NCBI RefSeq assembly: GCF_023703375.1
Contig: NZ_JAMQGO010000013.1
Coordinates: 1-64,000 of the forward strand
DNA: 64,000 nucleotides
DNA from: Lutimaribacter degradans
GTDB taxonomy: Bacteria > Pseudomonadota > Alphaproteobacteria > Rhodobacterales > Rhodobacteraceae
Direction of reading: 5' to 3'
Under the pieces are notes generated by a model that searched no databases, was not told the DNA's origin, and was given only the letters and a program-made list of their open reading frames with translations. Below, one piece after another: positions 1 to 17,326 of this stretch; the first letter of the stretch is position 1, and each line of letters opens with the position of its first letter. The translations under genes and the position numbers were made by a program.

Positions 1-99
1 CGTGATCGCCGCCGTCAGCGTCGTCTTGCCGTGGTCAACGTGACCAACAGTCCCGATGTTCACGTGCGGTTTGCTGCGTTCAAACTTTTCCTTTGCCAT
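1..99 (-). CDS. tuf: Elongation factor Tu, N-terminal fragment (cut by window edge)
   Basis: Thirty-three codons are visible, beginning [20 protein letters not shown] and running into the GTPase P-loop (GHVDHGKTT). This is the classic start of EF-Tu, the GTPase that brings aminoacyl-tRNA to the ribosome. The start is secure because a perfect AGGAGG ribosome binding site lies at 105-110, five bases upstream. It is the last gene of the str-type operon here (rpsL-rpsG-fusA-tuf), separated from fusA by an 81-base gap holding a palindromic repeat. The rest of the gene lies outside the window. Identity is certain from this stretch, but whether this is the only tuf copy cannot be told. Confidence 0.97.
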   Translation of the reverse strand, partial: MAKEKFERSKPHVNIGTVGHVDHGKTTLTAAIT

Positions 100-122
100 G
101 ATGGCCTCCTTATCTGTCGCGA

Positions 123-178
123 TGGTGGGCGGATCGCCCACCCTACGGGGTTGGTAGGGTGGGCAGCCTGCCCACCGC
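123..178. repeat. Compound palindromic (REP-like) element between fusA and tuf
   Basis: Three nested or adjacent inverted repeats fill the fusA-tuf gap. GGTGGGC and GCCCACC pair around five bases on each side. Between them GCCCACCCTAC and GTAGGGTGGGC form an 11-base-pair stem. The GTAGGGTGGGC-type motif resembles palindromes often seen between genes in Rhodobacteraceae (recalled, not searched). A related GTAGGGCGGG-type element lies at 8828-8879. It may fold in the mRNA and modulate tuf expression relative to fusA. There is no U-run, so it is not a canonical terminator. Confidence 0.65.
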
Positions 179-180
179 GG

Positions 181-2304
181 TTATGCGTATTTCGCCTGGA
201 TCTCGTCCGATATGTTCTGCGGAACCGGGTCGTAATGGTCGAACTGCATCGTGAACTGCGCACGGCCCGAAGACATCGAGCGCAGCGTGTTGATGTAGCC
301 GAACATGTTGGCCAGCGGCACGAAAGCCTGGATCGCCACGGCATTGCCGCGCGGCTCCTGACCCGAAACCTGGCCACGACGCGAGGTCAGGTCGCCAATG
401 ATGTTACCCGTGTATTCCTCGGGCGTGACCACTTCGACCTTCATCATCGGTTCCAGCAGCTTGGCGCCGGCCTTGCGCAGACCTTCGCGCATGCACATGC
501 GTCCCGCTATTTCGAAGGCCAGCACCGACGAGTCCACGTCGTGGAACTTACCGTCGATCAGCGCCACCTTGAAGTCGATGACCGGGAACCCTGCCAGCGG
601 ACCGGAGTCCATGACCGACTGGATGCCCTTTTCGACGCCGGGGATGTATTCCTTGGGCACGGCACCACCAACGATGCGCGATTCAAAGGAATAGCCCTCG
701 CCCGGTTCTGTCGGCGAGATGATCAGCTTGACCTCGGCGAACTGACCCGAACCACCCGACTGTTTCTTGTGGGTGTAGGTATGCTCGATCTCGTGGCCGA
801 TGGTTTCACGATAGGCCACCTGCGGCGCACCGATATTGGCTTCGACCTTGAATTCGCGCTTGAGGCGATCAACCAGGATATCGAGGTGCAGTTCGCCCAT
901 GCCCTTCATGATGGTCTGGCCTGACTCGAGGTCGGTTTCGACGCGGAACGAAGGGTCTTCGGCGGCCAGACGCGCAAGGCCCTGGCTCATCTTTTCCTGG
1001 TCGCCCTTGGTCTTGGGCTCAACCGCGATTTCGATAACCGGGTCGGGGAAAGTCATGGTTTCCAGAACAACCGGCGACTTGGCATCACAGAGCGTGTCAC
1101 CCGTCGTGGTATCCTTGAGACCCGCCAGGGCGATGATGTCACCGGCGAATGCCTCTTCGATCTCTTGACGGTCAACCGCGTGCATCAGCATCATGCGGCC
1201 AACGCGCTCGCGTTTGCCCTTGGTCGAGTTCAGCATCGCGTCGCCCTTCTTCAACACGCCGGAATAGATCCGCGTGAAGGTCAGCGAGCCGACGAACGGG
1301 TCGTTCATGATCTTGAAGGCCAGCGCCGAGAACGGTTCTTCATCCGACGCGGGACGCGCGATATTGCGCTCTTCGTTCTCGTCATCAGGCGAGAAGCCCA
1401 TCAGGGTCGGAACGTCCTTGGGCCCGGGCAGGAAGTCGACAACCGCGTTGAGCAACGGCTGAACGCCCTTGTTCTTGAACGCCGAGCCGGCCAGCATCGG
1501 GAAGAAGGACAGCGACAACGTGCCTTTGCGGATCAGGCTCCGCAGGGTCGCCTCGTCGGGCTCTTCACCTTCCAGGTAGGCCTCCATGGCGTCGTCGTCC
1601 ATTTCGACGGCCAGCTCGATCATGTTGTCGCGCCATTCCTTGGCGAGATCCTGCAGGTCGTCACGGATCGGGCGACGCTCCCAGGAGGCACCAAGATCTT
1701 CGCCGATCCAGACCCATTCTTCCATGGTGATCAGGTCGATGATCCCTTCCAGCTTGTCCTCCGCACCGATCGGCAGGGCGATCGGCAGTGGGGTCCCGCC
1801 GGTGCGGTCCTTGACCATGCGCACGCAGTTGAAGAAATCGGCGCCGATCTTGTCCATCTTGTTGACGAACACCAGGCGCGGCACCTTGTAACGGTCGGCC
1901 TGACGCCAAACCGTTTCGGTCTGCGGCTCAACGCCCGCGTTACCGTCCAACAGGGCCACGGCTCCGTCAAGAACCGCCAACGAACGCTCGACCTCGATGG
2001 TGAAGTCGACGTGTCCGGGGGTGTCGATGATGTTGAACCGGGTCTTGGTTTCCGACGTGCCATCGGCGGTCGGGTCGACCTGGCGCTGCCAGAACGTCGT
2101 GGTCGCGGCCGAGGTGATTGTGATCCCGCGCTCGGCTTCCTGCTCCATCCAGTCCATGGTGGAGGCGCCCTCGTGGGTTTCGCCCATCTTGTGGTTCTTG
2201 CCCGTGTAGAACAAGATACGCTCGGTCATCGTGGTCTTGCCGGCATCAATATGGGCCATGATGCCGAAGTTGCGGTAGCGTTCGAGCGGATAATCGCGTG
2301 CCAT
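181..2304 (-). CDS. fusA: Elongation factor G (translocase GTPase)
   Basis: This 707-residue protein has the length and motifs of EF-G, which drives ribosomal translocation and, with RRF, ribosome recycling. The G1 P-loop AHIDAGKTT is at residues 17-25, the G3 motif DTPGHVDF at 94-101 and the G4 motif NKMD at 148-151. The translational-GTPase core is followed by EF-G domains II-V. It starts 20 bases after rpsG with an AAAGG ribosome binding site. It lies between rpsG and tuf in the normal str operon order and looks intact. The long open frames on the opposite strand are compositional shadows. Confidence 0.98.
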   Translation of the reverse strand: MARDYPLERYRNFGIMAHIDAGKTTMTERILFYTGKNHKMGETHEGASTMDWMEQEAERGITITSAATTTFWQRQVDPTADGTSETKTRFNIIDTPGHVDFTIEVERSLAVLDGAVALLDGNAGVEPQTETVWRQADRYKVPRLVFVNKMDKIGADFFNCVRMVKDRTGGTPLPIALPIGAEDKLEGIIDLITMEEWVWIGEDLGASWERRPIRDDLQDLAKEWRDNMIELAVEMDDDAMEAYLEGEEPDEATLRSLIRKGTLSLSFFPMLAGSAFKNKGVQPLLNAVVDFLPGPKDVPTLMGFSPDDENEERNIARPASDEEPFSALAFKIMNDPFVGSLTFTRIYSGVLKKGDAMLNSTKGKRERVGRMMLMHAVDRQEIEEAFAGDIIALAGLKDTTTGDTLCDAKSPVVLETMTFPDPVIEIAVEPKTKGDQEKMSQGLARLAAEDPSFRVETDLESGQTIMKGMGELHLDILVDRLKREFKVEANIGAPQVAYRETIGHEIEHTYTHKKQSGGSGQFAEVKLIISPTEPGEGYSFESRIVGGAVPKEYIPGVEKGIQSVMDSGPLAGFPVIDFKVALIDGKFHDVDSSVLAFEIAGRMCMREGLRKAGAKLLEPMMKVEVVTPEEYTGNIIGDLTSRRGQVSGQEPRGNAVAIQAFVPLANMFGYINTLRSMSSGRAQFTMQFDHYDPVPQNISDEIQAKYA

Positions 2305-2323
2305 GGTTTTAAGCCTTTAGGGT

Positions 2324-2794
2324 TTACCAGCGGTAGTGGCTGAACGCTTTGTTGGCGTCGGCCATCTTGTGGGTGTCTTCGCGCTTCTTGACGGCGGCGC
2401 CGCGCGACTGAACCGCGTCAAGCAATTCGCCGGCCAGGCGTTCTTCCATCGTGTTCTCGTTGCGCGAACGCGAAGCGATGATCAACCAGCGAATGGCCAA
2501 GGCCTCGCGGCGTTCAGGGCGAACTTCGACGGGCACCTGGTAGGTGGCACCACCAACCCGGCGCGAGCGAACCTCGACCGAAGGCTTGATGTTGTCGAGC
2601 GCCTCGTGGAACACCTCGACGGGTGCGCGCTTGATCTTGCCTTCGACGCGATCCAGCGCGCCGTAGACGATACGCTCGGCGACGGATTTCTTGCCGTCGA
2701 GCATCAGGTTGTTCATGAACTTTGTCAGAACCCGGTCGCCATACTTGGCGTCGGGCAGGATTTCGCGTTTTTCAGCGGCGTGACGGCGGGACAT
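2324..2794 (-). CDS. rpsG: 30S ribosomal protein S7
   Basis: The 156-residue product starts [20 protein letters not shown] and has the standard S7 length and the conserved stretch around [21 protein letters not shown]7 nucleates assembly of the 16S rRNA 3' major domain and lines the E site. The gene lies 12 bases after rpsL and 20 bases before fusA, so the three are surely cotranscribed. In enterobacteria S7 represses its own operon translationally. No obvious regulatory structure can be placed in the 12-base rpsL-rpsG gap here. Confidence 0.98.
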   Translation of the reverse strand: MSRRHAAEKREILPDAKYGDRVLTKFMNNLMLDGKKSVAERIVYGALDRVEGKIKRAPVEVFHEALDNIKPSVEVRSRRVGGATYQVPVEVRPERREALAIRWLIIASRSRNENTMEERLAGELLDAVQSRGAAVKKREDTHKMADANKAFSHYRW

Positions 2795-2806
2795 ATCGTA
2801 ATCCTC

Positions 2807-3178
2807 TTACTTCGGACGCTTGGCGCCATATTTCGAACGGCGCTGCTTACGATCCTTGACGCCTTGCGTGTCCAGAACGCCGCGCAGGATGTGATAGCGC
2901 ACACCGGGAAGGTCCTTCACACGGCCGCCACGGATCAGGACAACCGAGTGTTCCTGAAGGTTGTGGCTTTCACCGGGAATGTAGCTGATCACCTCGTAAC
3001 CGTTGGTCAGGCGGACCTTGGCCACTTTACGCATGGCCGAGTTCGGCTTTTTCGGCGTCGTGGTGTAGACACGCGTGCAGACGCCGCGCTTTTGCGGGCA
3101 CTGCTCCAGGTGCATGGATTTGGAACGTTTGACTTTGGGCCGCCGCGGCTTGCGGATCAGCTGTTGGATCGTTGGCAT
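2807..3178 (-). CDS. rpsL: 30S ribosomal protein S12
   Basis: The 123-residue protein starts [12 protein letters not shown], the universal S12 N-terminus. I rejected an in-frame start 45 bases upstream because it adds a non-conserved leader. The decoding-site segments [11 protein letters not shown] and the [11 protein letters not shown] loop are intact. The residues where streptomycin-resistance changes usually occur look wild type (K in PKKPNSA, K at VKDLPGV). S12 monitors codon-anticodon pairing. It is the first gene of the operon, preceded by a long leader and a good sigma70 promoter at 3404-3432. Confidence 0.98.
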   Translation of the reverse strand: MPTIQQLIRKPRRPKVKRSKSMHLEQCPQKRGVCTRVYTTTPKKPNSAMRKVAKVRLTNGYEVISYIPGESHNLQEHSVVLIRGGRVKDLPGVRYHILRGVLDTQGVKDRKQRRSKYGAKRPK

Positions 3179-3403
3179 TGGGTCTCTTTCCCCGTCTATC
3201 AACACATGTGTCAGCGCGGGCATCCCCGCAGGTTTCTATCAAGCTTCGCCTTACGCGTCCGCAAAGCAAAAAAGCCGCCATCGTTCCCATTCCGAGGTGA
3301 ACGACGCGGTGGGTTTCCAGAGGATCGGGGCAGCATTAGCCCGGATCGTGTCCACTACAGTTCTGATATCGGCATAGGGGATGCCCCCGAGCCGGATGTG
3401 GCG

Positions 3404-3432
3404 CGTATAGGGGGAGTCGGAGGGGTTGTCAA
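3404..3432 (-). promoter_or_regulatory. Candidate sigma70 promoter of the rpsL-rpsG-fusA-tuf operon
   Basis: On the minus strand a perfect -35 hexamer TTGACA (3427-3432) is followed by an exactly 17-base spacer and a -10 of TATACG (3404-3409). It faces rpsL and would give a leader of about 220 bases. It is the best promoter match in the 341-base gap 3179-3519. I saw no other gene or repeat in that gap. Confidence 0.65.
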
Positions 3433-3519
3433 CACGGCCTTCTCGGCGCCATTACGCTCATATGCATTTTGACATGCCATACAATCAGGCCTGTCGGCAA
3501 GACCGCCCATTCTGCGCCG

Positions 3520-4422
3520 TCAGACGCGGGCCCGTATCCGCCCCGCGCGGGCCAGTTGGCGTTCGCGATAAAGCGTGAATATGCCGCTGCCGGCAACGAT
3601 GGCCGCCCCCACCAGCGTCAACGTCTGGGGCCAATCCCCGAACACCACCCAGCCCAACATCAAGGCCCAAAGCAGCCCCGTGTACCGAAATGGCGTGACA
3701 AAGGAAATCTCGCCCACCCGCATCACCATGATCGATGACAGGTAGCCACCAATGATCATGACCGAGGCGCACAAGATGAAAAGCCCCGCCTGGGGGGTGA
3801 CAGTCACCCAGGGTTCCGCCAGGCTGCCGAGCCCGAAGAACATCATCACCGCGGCCGATGTGAGGAAGGTGACCAGCATCGAAGGGGTCTCGGCGCTCAA
3901 TCGCCGCGTGGACAGATCACGGATCGTGACAAAGCCGACCGCTACCAGCGCGTAGACGGAATATAGCGTGAAACCCTCGGTTCCCGGCCGCACGATCAAC
4001 AGGACCCCGCACAATCCGATCAGAATTGCACTGAGCCGCCGCCACCCCAGCGGTTCGGAAAACAGCAACGCCGCCGTCAGCGTAACAACCAATGGCAGGG
4101 ATTGGAGAATGGCGGTGACATTGGCCAGTGGCATGTTGAACAGCGCCGTCAGGAAAAAATAGGCCGATCCGATCTCGGCCATCAGCCGCAGCCCAACCAA
4201 CAGCCAATCGCGGCGCGGAATACGGCGGCCAAAGGCCCCGAGGCGCCAAGCCAGTAGGCCCACGAAAACAGTGGTCAGAGCACCGCGCAGGAACAACAAC
4301 TGGTTCAAAGGCAGATCTCCCGACAACGCCTTGACGAAAGTATCGTTCAACGTGAAGGCAGCCATGCTGGCCATCATCAAGAGCGCACCCTTGAAATTGT
4401 CGGTTAGTGCGGCCGCGGCCAT
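3520..4422 (-). CDS. DMT-superfamily (EamA-type) inner-membrane permease
   Basis: A 300-residue polytopic protein with about ten hydrophobic helices arranged as two EamA repeats, typical of the drug/metabolite transporter superfamily. The chosen start (MAAAALTDNFKGALLMMASMAAF) begins just before the first helix. A longer open frame runs upstream through the rpoC terminator and is not credible. The family exports amino acids, nucleotide precursors or other small metabolites, and nothing here fixes the substrate. It lies downstream of rpoC in the same orientation but beyond the rpoC terminator at 4497-4528, so it probably has its own weak promoter and is functionally unrelated. Confidence 0.85.
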   Translation of the reverse strand: MAAAALTDNFKGALLMMASMAAFTLNDTFVKALSGDLPLNQLLFLRGALTTVFVGLLAWRLGAFGRRIPRRDWLLVGLRLMAEIGSAYFFLTALFNMPLANVTAILQSLPLVVTLTAALLFSEPLGWRRLSAILIGLCGVLLIVRPGTEGFTLYSVYALVAVGFVTIRDLSTRRLSAETPSMLVTFLTSAAVMMFFGLGSLAEPWVTVTPQAGLFILCASVMIIGGYLSSIMVMRVGEISFVTPFRYTGLLWALMLGWVVFGDWPQTLTLVGAAIVAGSGIFTLYRERQLARAGRIRARV

Positions 4423-4496
4423 GTCTATTGTCCCGTTTCCTGCATCGGCCAGACGAAACACCGGATCGCGCCAAAAGGAAAGCCCCAAGCCCGGAC

Positions 4497-4528
4497 AAAA
4501 GAAAGGCCCCGCCGGGGCGGGGCCTTTC
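4497..4528 (-). terminator. Intrinsic terminator after rpoC
   Basis: A perfect 12-base-pair stem (GAAAGGCCCCGC with its complement, four-base loop, 4501-4528) is followed in the minus-strand transcript by a UUUU run. It lies 21 bases past the rpoC stop, as expected for the end of the rplKAJL-rpoBC transcript. Confidence 0.9.
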
Positions 4529-4549
4529 AATCGCATATCAGGATGCTGG

Positions 4550-8788
<4,239 letters not shown>

Positions 8789-8827
8789 TTTGTCCTCATG
8801 TCTGAGAGGGAAGCGGGGGAGTGGAAA

Positions 8828-8879
8828 GGCGGGGTAAACCCGCCCTACCGGCGTCGCATAGGGCGGGGTTTATCCCGCC
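8828..8879. repeat. Palindromic (REP-like) element between rpoB and rpoC
   Basis: The left arm at 8828-8847 (GGCGGGGTAAACCCGCCCTA) is the near-perfect reverse complement of 8859-8879, with an 11-base loop. The arms also contain smaller nested palindromes. It fills most of the rpoB-rpoC gap. It shares the CCTAC/GTAGGG-type arm logic of the fusA-tuf element at 123-178, suggesting one family of short dispersed repeats that settle between housekeeping genes. There is no U-run, so read-through into rpoC is expected. Confidence 0.7.
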
Positions 8880-8886
8880 ATCAGCG

Positions 8887-13023
<4,137 letters not shown>

Positions 13024-13202
13024 ATGTGTGGTCACCTTTCGTTTCTCATCAAGCGTCATGGCCGTCGGGCCCCGGCCATGCGCCCATCCGAAACAGGGGG
13101 TTCTGGATCAATGCCCGGGCGTTGTCCCACCAACGCCCTCCCGATCCGGCGAACCGCACCTTGGAAAACGCCCCGCTGCGGGGCCCTTGCCAAGACAGGT
13201 TC

Positions 13203-13233
13203 GGCTGGGCCCGGGAAATGCCCGGACCCAGCC
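13203..13233 (-). promoter_or_regulatory. Strong hairpin in the rplL-rpoB gap (attenuator or processing site)
   Basis: In the minus-strand RNA a 13-base-pair stem with one G-U wobble (GGCUGGGUCCGGG against CCCGGGCCCAGCC, five-base loop) forms 34 bases past rplL. No U-run follows, so it is not a full terminator. A smaller GC-rich hairpin lies nearby at about 13170-13182. In E. coli the equivalent gap holds a partial attenuator and an RNase III site that set the ribosomal protein to polymerase ratio, and this is a plausible counterpart. Confidence 0.55.
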
Positions 13234-13266
13234 CAATTCATAGTCTCCGGGGTGTCCCGGCGCTGA

Positions 13267-13647
13267 TTACTTCAGCTCGACTTCTGCGCCAGCTGCTTCC
13301 AGCTTGGCTTTGATGTCTTCGGCTTCGGCCTTGTCGACGCCTTCTTTCACGGCTTTGCCGCCGGCTTCGACCAGTTCCTTGGCTTCTTTCAGGCCCAGGC
13401 CGGTGATTGCGCGAACTTCCTTGATCACGTTGATCTTGGAGGCGCCTGCCGACTTCAGGATGACGTCGAATTCGGTCTGCTCTTCGGCAGCTTCGCCTGC
13501 GCCGCCATCCGCGGGGCCGGCCATCATCACGGCGCCGCCCGAAGCGGGCTCGATGCCGTATTCATCCTTCAGGATGGTTTTCAGTTCTTGTGCTTCGAGA
13601 AGCGTCAGACCAACGATCTCTTCTGCCAGTTTTTTCAGATCAGCCAT
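13267..13647 (-). CDS. rplL: 50S ribosomal protein L7/L12
   Basis: The 126-residue acidic protein has the L7/L12 plan. An N-terminal dimerisation helix ([23 protein letters not shown]) is followed by an Ala/Gly-rich hinge at about residues 38-55. The C-terminal domain contains FDVILKSAG and [20 protein letters not shown], the factor-binding face. Several copies form the ribosomal stalk that recruits EF-Tu and EF-G. It lies 70 bases after rplJ, its L10 partner. The start is the conserved methionine. Confidence 0.98.
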   Translation of the reverse strand: MADLKKLAEEIVGLTLLEAQELKTILKDEYGIEPASGGAVMMAGPADGGAGEAAEEQTEFDVILKSAGASKINVIKEVRAITGLGLKEAKELVEAGGKAVKEGVDKAEAEDIKAKLEAAGAEVELK

Positions 13648-13717
13648 TTTACTGTTTCCGTCTTTCTAGATGTGTTCCAACGTGCAGCGATTGCCAACAC
13701 GCGGGTATTCAGGTTGC

Positions 13718-14236
13718 TCAAGCCGCTTCGGCCTTCTCTTCGATGGTCGAGAGGATGCTTGCGATGTTCGAAGCAGGTGCGCCAATGGCCCCGGCAATGT
13801 TCGAAGCAGGTGCGCCGACCATGCCCGCGATCTGCGCGATGAGCTCATCGCGAGAGGGCATTTTCGACACGGCTTCGACACCGGCCCGGTCCAGAGCGCT
13901 CTCACCCATTGCGCCGCCAAGAATTTCGAAATTCTTGTTATCCTTGGCAAAGCCCTCGGCCACCTTGGCTGCTGCCACGGGGTCCTCGGAATAGGTCAGA
14001 ACGGTCATGCCCGAAAGAAGGTCGGCAATGCTTTCGCACGGCTTCCCCTCAAGGGCGATCTTGGCAAGCCTGTTCTTGGCAACGCGCACAGATCCACCCG
14101 CTTCGCGCATGCGCGCGCGCAGATCCTGCATCTCGGCAACCGTGATACCCGCGTAGTGTGCTACCACCACGACGCCAGAGCTTTCGAAGATCTGGCCGAG
14201 TTCCTCGACCACTTTCTCTTTCTGGGCTCTATCCAC
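13718..14236 (-). CDS. rplJ: 50S ribosomal protein L10
   Basis: The 172-residue protein begins [20 protein letters not shown] and carries the L10 N-terminal rRNA-binding domain and a C-terminal helix that anchors L7/L12 dimers. Near the C-terminus a [13 protein letters not shown] segment occurs twice in a row, which at the DNA level is a direct repeat of about 20 bases. APASNIA-type duplications are common in alphaproteobacterial L10, so it is not aberrant. L10 usually regulates its own operon by binding the mRNA leader, which would lie in 14237-14471. Confidence 0.97.
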   Translation of the reverse strand: MDRAQKEKVVEELGQIFESSGVVVVAHYAGITVAEMQDLRARMREAGGSVRVAKNRLAKIALEGKPCESIADLLSGMTVLTYSEDPVAAAKVAEGFAKDNKNFEILGGAMGESALDRAGVEAVSKMPSRDELIAQIAGMVGAPASNIAGAIGAPASNIASILSTIEEKAEAA

Positions 14237-14423
14237 AGTTTCACTCCAAGTTTGGGGGTTGCCCCCCGGCTCAATTTTGGCGGGTTACCCCGCCGTTCGG
14301 GTCCAAAGTCAGGGTCCCGAGGCCAGATCGCCCGAGGGGTTCACACCCGACGGTCAATTGTCTCGTTCCCCATCTCGGGAAGGAATTATAGGGCGTACAC
14401 CCAACCCTCCGTCTCGGACAGGA

Positions 14424-14443
14424 CAGGGCCGCTTGCGGCCCTG
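14424..14443 (-). promoter_or_regulatory. Hairpin in the rplA-rplJ gap, possible part of an L10 leader
   Basis: A nine-base-pair stem CAGGGCCGC/GCGGCCCTG with a two-base loop lies 29 bases past the rplA stop, in a 235-base gap before rplJ. Other short GC-rich inverted repeats lie nearby. The gap is the right place and size for an L10 autoregulatory leader or internal promoter, but I cannot fold it against the known leader model. Confidence 0.35.
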
Positions 14444-14471
14444 CCATTCTGCGGGTTGCCCCGCGGAATTC

Positions 14472-15170
14472 TTATTCGCTCGCGGCGTTGGCCACGTCGA
14501 TGCTGACGCCCGGGCCCATGGTCGAGCTCAACGACACCTTCTTCATATAGGTGCCCTTGGCGCCCGTGGGCTTGGCCTTGGCCACCGCACCAACGAAGGC
14601 GCGGATGTTTTCAACCAGCTTGGCCTCGTCGAACGATGCCTTGCCAACACCCGCATGCACCACGCCAGCCTTTTCGGCCTTGAACTGAACTTCGCCACCC
14701 TTGGCGGCCTTCACCGCGTCGGCGACATCCATCGTCACCGTGCCAACCTTGGGGTTCGGCATCAGGTTGCGCGGGCCCAGCACCTTGCCCAGACGGCCGA
14801 CGATCGGCATCATGTCCGGGGTCGCGATGCAACGGTCGAAATCGATCTTACCGCCCTGGATGGTTTCCATCAGGTCCTCGGCGCCCACGATATCGGCACC
14901 GGCCTCTTTCGCCTCGTCAGCCTTGGGGCCACGGGCAAAAACGGCAACGCGCACATCCTTGCCGGTGCCGTTCGGCAGGCCGACAACGCCGCGCACCATC
15001 TGGTCTGCGTGACGCGGGTCAACACCCAGGTTCATCGAGATTTCGATGGTTTCGTCAAATTTCGCGCTGGCATTACCCTTGATCAGGGCAACGGCTTCTT
15101 CGACCGACAGGTTATCCTTGCCGGCAACAGCCTCGCGGGCGGCGCGGGTACGTTTTCCAAGCTTCGCCAT
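14472..15170 (-). CDS. rplA: 50S ribosomal protein L1
   Basis: The 232-residue product starts [15 protein letters not shown] and has the L1 signature region around [20 protein letters not shown] plus the two-domain L1 length. L1 forms the mobile stalk at the E site and often represses the rplK-rplA mRNA. It begins one base after the rplK stop, so the two genes are translationally coupled. Nothing unusual is seen. Confidence 0.98.
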   Translation of the reverse strand: MAKLGKRTRAAREAVAGKDNLSVEEAVALIKGNASAKFDETIEISMNLGVDPRHADQMVRGVVGLPNGTGKDVRVAVFARGPKADEAKEAGADIVGAEDLMETIQGGKIDFDRCIATPDMMPIVGRLGKVLGPRNLMPNPKVGTVTMDVADAVKAAKGGEVQFKAEKAGVVHAGVGKASFDEAKLVENIRAFVGAVAKAKPTGAKGTYMKKVSLSSTMGPGVSIDVANAASE

Positions 15171-15171
15171 C

Positions 15172-15597
15172 TTATTTCACCTCGATGCCCATGGACCGGG
15201 CCGAACCCAGAATGATTTTCATCGCGGCTTCGATGTCGGTCGCGTTGAGATCCTTCATCTTGGCCTCGGCGATCTCACGAACCTGCGCCACGGTCACGGA
15301 CCCAGCGGTCGCGCGGCCCGGCGTGTTCGAACCCGATTTCAGCTTGGCAGCCTTTTTCAGGTAGTAAGACGCCGGCGGCGTCTTGATGTCCATCGTAAAG
15401 GACTTGTCCTGGTAGTAGGAAATCACGGTCGGGCACGGGGCGCCGGGCTCCATGTCTGCCGTCTTGGCGTTGAACGCCTTGGTGAATTCCATGATATTGA
15501 TGCCGCGCTGACCCAAGGCAGGGCCCACGGGCGGCGAGGGGTTCGCCTGACCGGCGGGCACCTGAAGCTTCAGCGTGCCGACGAGTTTCTTGGCCAT
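15172..15597 (-). CDS. rplK: 50S ribosomal protein L11
   Basis: The 141-residue protein starts [28 protein letters not shown] ribosome binding site precedes this ATG, so the upstream in-frame start adding MERRRGQ is rejected. The N-terminal proline-rich [17 protein letters not shown] region (thiostrepton and factor-binding domain) and the C-terminal rRNA-binding domain are both present. L11 works with L10/L12 at the GTPase centre and in RelA activation. It starts 110 bases after nusG, with a palindrome at 15620-15643 in the gap. Confidence 0.98.
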   Translation of the reverse strand: MAKKLVGTLKLQVPAGQANPSPPVGPALGQRGINIMEFTKAFNAKTADMEPGAPCPTVISYYQDKSFTMDIKTPPASYYLKKAAKLKSGSNTPGRATAGSVTVAQVREIAEAKMKDLNATDIEAAMKIILGSARSMGIEVK

Positions 15598-15619
15598 CTG
15601 GCCTCTCCTTCTTTCCAAC

Positions 15620-15643
15620 AGCCCGTTGACGCGTCAGCGGGCT
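15620..15643. repeat. Zero-loop palindrome in the nusG-rplK gap
   Basis: AGCCCGTTGACG is followed directly by CGTCAGCGGGCT. On the plus strand this is an uninterrupted stem with one wobble, followed by TTTT, so it reads as a terminator against antisense transcription. On the operon (minus) strand the same stem has one C-A mismatch and no U-run, so it would act only as a leader hairpin before rplK. Confidence 0.5.
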
Positions 15644-15707
15644 TTTCGTTGTCGCGGTTCGGCCCGGGCATCGCGATGCCCTCGCCTCCCGCGGTTCGCC
15701 ACTCAGA

Positions 15708-16241
15708 TCACGTTTGCTTGGTGACCTGGGTGAATTCCAGTTCGACCGGGGTCTCCCGACCAAAGATCGACACCGACACCTTGAGGCGCTGGCTGTCTTC
15801 ATCAACTTCTTCGATCATGCCGTCGAAATCTTCGAATGGCCCATCGTTGACCTTGACCTTTTCACCGACTTCGAACCGGATCAGCGTGCGCGGCGACTCT
15901 TCGCCCTCGGCGACACGCCCCAGGATCGCCTCGACCTCGGCATCACGCATGGGCATCGGGCGCCCTTGCGGGCCAAGAAACCCGGTGACGCGGTTGATCG
16001 AGTTGATCAGGTGATACCCTTGGTCGGACATTTCCATGCGCACAAGCACATAGCCCGGCATGAAGCGACGCTCGGTCGTGACTTTCTTGCCCCGACGCAC
16101 CTCGATCACTTCCTCGGTTGGCACCAGAACCTCTTCGATCTGGTCCTCAAGGCCGTTCTCGACAACGGACTGCCTGATCTGTTCGGCGATCTTTTTCTCG
16201 AAATTCGAGAGCACGCTCACCGAATACCAACGCTTCGCCAT
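15708..16241 (-). CDS. nusG: Transcription termination/antitermination factor NusG
   Basis: The 177-residue protein starts [20 protein letters not shown], giving the NGN domain (residues 1 to about 115) with the RNAP-binding hydrophobic patch ([12 protein letters not shown]). The C-terminal KOW domain carries [23 protein letters not shown]. NusG increases elongation rate, couples RNAP to ribosomes through S10 and assists Rho. Unusually, it lies 197 bases after secE with a candidate intrinsic terminator between, so it may need its own promoter. Confidence 0.98.
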   Translation of the reverse strand: MAKRWYSVSVLSNFEKKIAEQIRQSVVENGLEDQIEEVLVPTEEVIEVRRGKKVTTERRFMPGYVLVRMEMSDQGYHLINSINRVTGFLGPQGRPMPMRDAEVEAILGRVAEGEESPRTLIRFEVGEKVKVNDGPFEDFDGMIEEVDEDSQRLKVSVSIFGRETPVELEFTQVTKQT

Positions 16242-16321
16242 CTTGACCTCAGTCCTTGTCCCCTCGACCCGGAGGCCGAAAAATCTTTTGGTTGTATGTG
16301 CTTACGCACGTCTTCCGAAAC

Positions 16322-16356
16322 AAAAAATCGGCGTGCAACACGAATCGCCGCACGCC
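16322..16356 (-). terminator. Candidate intrinsic terminator between secE and nusG
   Basis: In the minus-strand RNA GGCGUGC (16350-16356) pairs with GCACGCC (16330-16336) across a 13-base loop. After two bases comes a run of six U (16322-16327). It lies 82 bases past the secE stop. The stem is only seven base pairs with a large loop, so it may be partial. Confidence 0.55.
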
Positions 16357-16438
16357 ATTTCCGGATCAGTTCTGTCTGTTACAAACAATAGTGCCTATTG
16401 GCAACCCTGACGGGCAAGAAACTGCGCGGGCGCAGATG

Positions 16439-16636
16439 TCAGCCAAAAACCGTCAGAACCGCCGACAACCCCGAGCGGATCAGCAGGTCGACCACCCCGA
16501 AGAATACCGCCGTAAGTGCGGCCATGATGAACACCATCACGGTGGTCAACACCACCTCGCGGCGGGTCGGCCAAACCACCTTGGCCACTTCGGCCCGGGT
16601 CTGCTGAATGAATTGAAGGGGGTTCGTGCGCGCCAT
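16439..16636 (-). CDS. secE: Protein translocase subunit SecE
   Basis: The 65-residue protein has the short single-helix SecE form. A conserved amphipathic segment (FIQQTRAEVAKVVWPTRREV) is followed by one transmembrane helix (TTVMVFIMAALTAVFFGVVDLLI). SecE clamps the SecY channel of the Sec translocon. It follows a 204-residue membrane protein gene by 75 bases and precedes nusG, the normal partner order, though with an unusually long gap after it. Confidence 0.96.
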   Translation of the reverse strand: MARTNPLQFIQQTRAEVAKVVWPTRREVVLTTVMVFIMAALTAVFFGVVDLLIRSGLSAVLTVFG

Positions 16637-16711
16637 GCCTGCACCTTTCGATCAGATCAGAAGCCCACATATCGGGGGTCGCCGGCGATTTCAAGGGCAC
16701 CTTGCCCGCAA

Positions 16712-17326
16712 TCAAGCCTGCATCTCGTCCTGCAAGCGTTCGAAGCGGCGTTTCAATGCCTCGGCGTGGCGGTCCTGCTGGGCCTGCAGCGAATCGAGGT
16801 CGGGCAAATATAGCGCATCCACCATGCCCTCTGGAAAACGGTCAAGAAACGCGTCCCAGCGCATGGCGAAGGCATCCATGCGTTGCCGCAACCGTTCTGC
16901 CCGGGCCGGGCGGCGGGCATGGTAGCCGCGGTAAAGGCGTAAAACACCGTTCCAGAACCGGTCACGCCCAGACGCTGCGAACACCCCGACCACGAGGATG
17001 ATCGGCAACAGGGTCAACGTCACCAGCAACCACGGCCGGAACAGCGCCAGTAACACCAGGACCGCCAGGACCGCCAGCGCGATGTGGCGGCGCGACGGTC
17101 GGTAGGCAAGGATACGGGCCTTGATTTGAGAGGCAACACCATGTGGCAACGGGGCATTTCTGGCCGCTGGCGCCGAGGCCCGCTTCGTTTCGGCATGCCT
17201 CGCTTCATTGGCCATGCCCCCGTGGGCTGGCGCCGGATTTGCCGGTCGCGCATCGCCATCATCCATCAGCGCACGAATGGCCAAAAGGTCTTCGTCAGGG
17301 TTCGTTTTGTCATTCTGTTTCGTCAT
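16712..17326 (-). CDS. Conserved hypothetical membrane protein upstream of secE
   Basis: I do not recognise a named family. The 204-residue product begins MTKQNDKTNPDEDLLAIRAL, a charged Ala/Pro-rich cytoplasmic region of about 90 residues. Two hydrophobic helices follow (around HIALAVLAVLVLLALF and LLVTLTLLPIILVVGVFAA), then an Arg-rich C-terminal region with heptad-like spacing that may be a coiled coil. The start was chosen for its GAGGTGG ribosome binding site. The longer upstream frame would overlap the divergent promoter region. It may share a transcript with secE. No function is proposed. Confidence 0.7.
   Translation of the reverse strand: MTKQNDKTNPDEDLLAIRALMDDGDARPANPAPAHGGMANEARHAETKRASAPAARNAPLPHGVASQIKARILAYRPSRRHIALAVLAVLVLLALFRPWLLVTLTLLPIILVVGVFAASGRDRFWNGVLRLYRGYHARRPARAERLRQRMDAFAMRWDAFLDRFPEGMVDALYLPDLDSLQAQQDRHAEALKRRFERLQDEMQA

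Noticed and set aside
13760..13830. Direct DNA repeat inside rplJ (GAPASNIAG twice)
   Set aside because: Alphaproteobacterial L10 commonly has repeated APASNIA-type segments at this point, so it is a family trait and not an anomaly.
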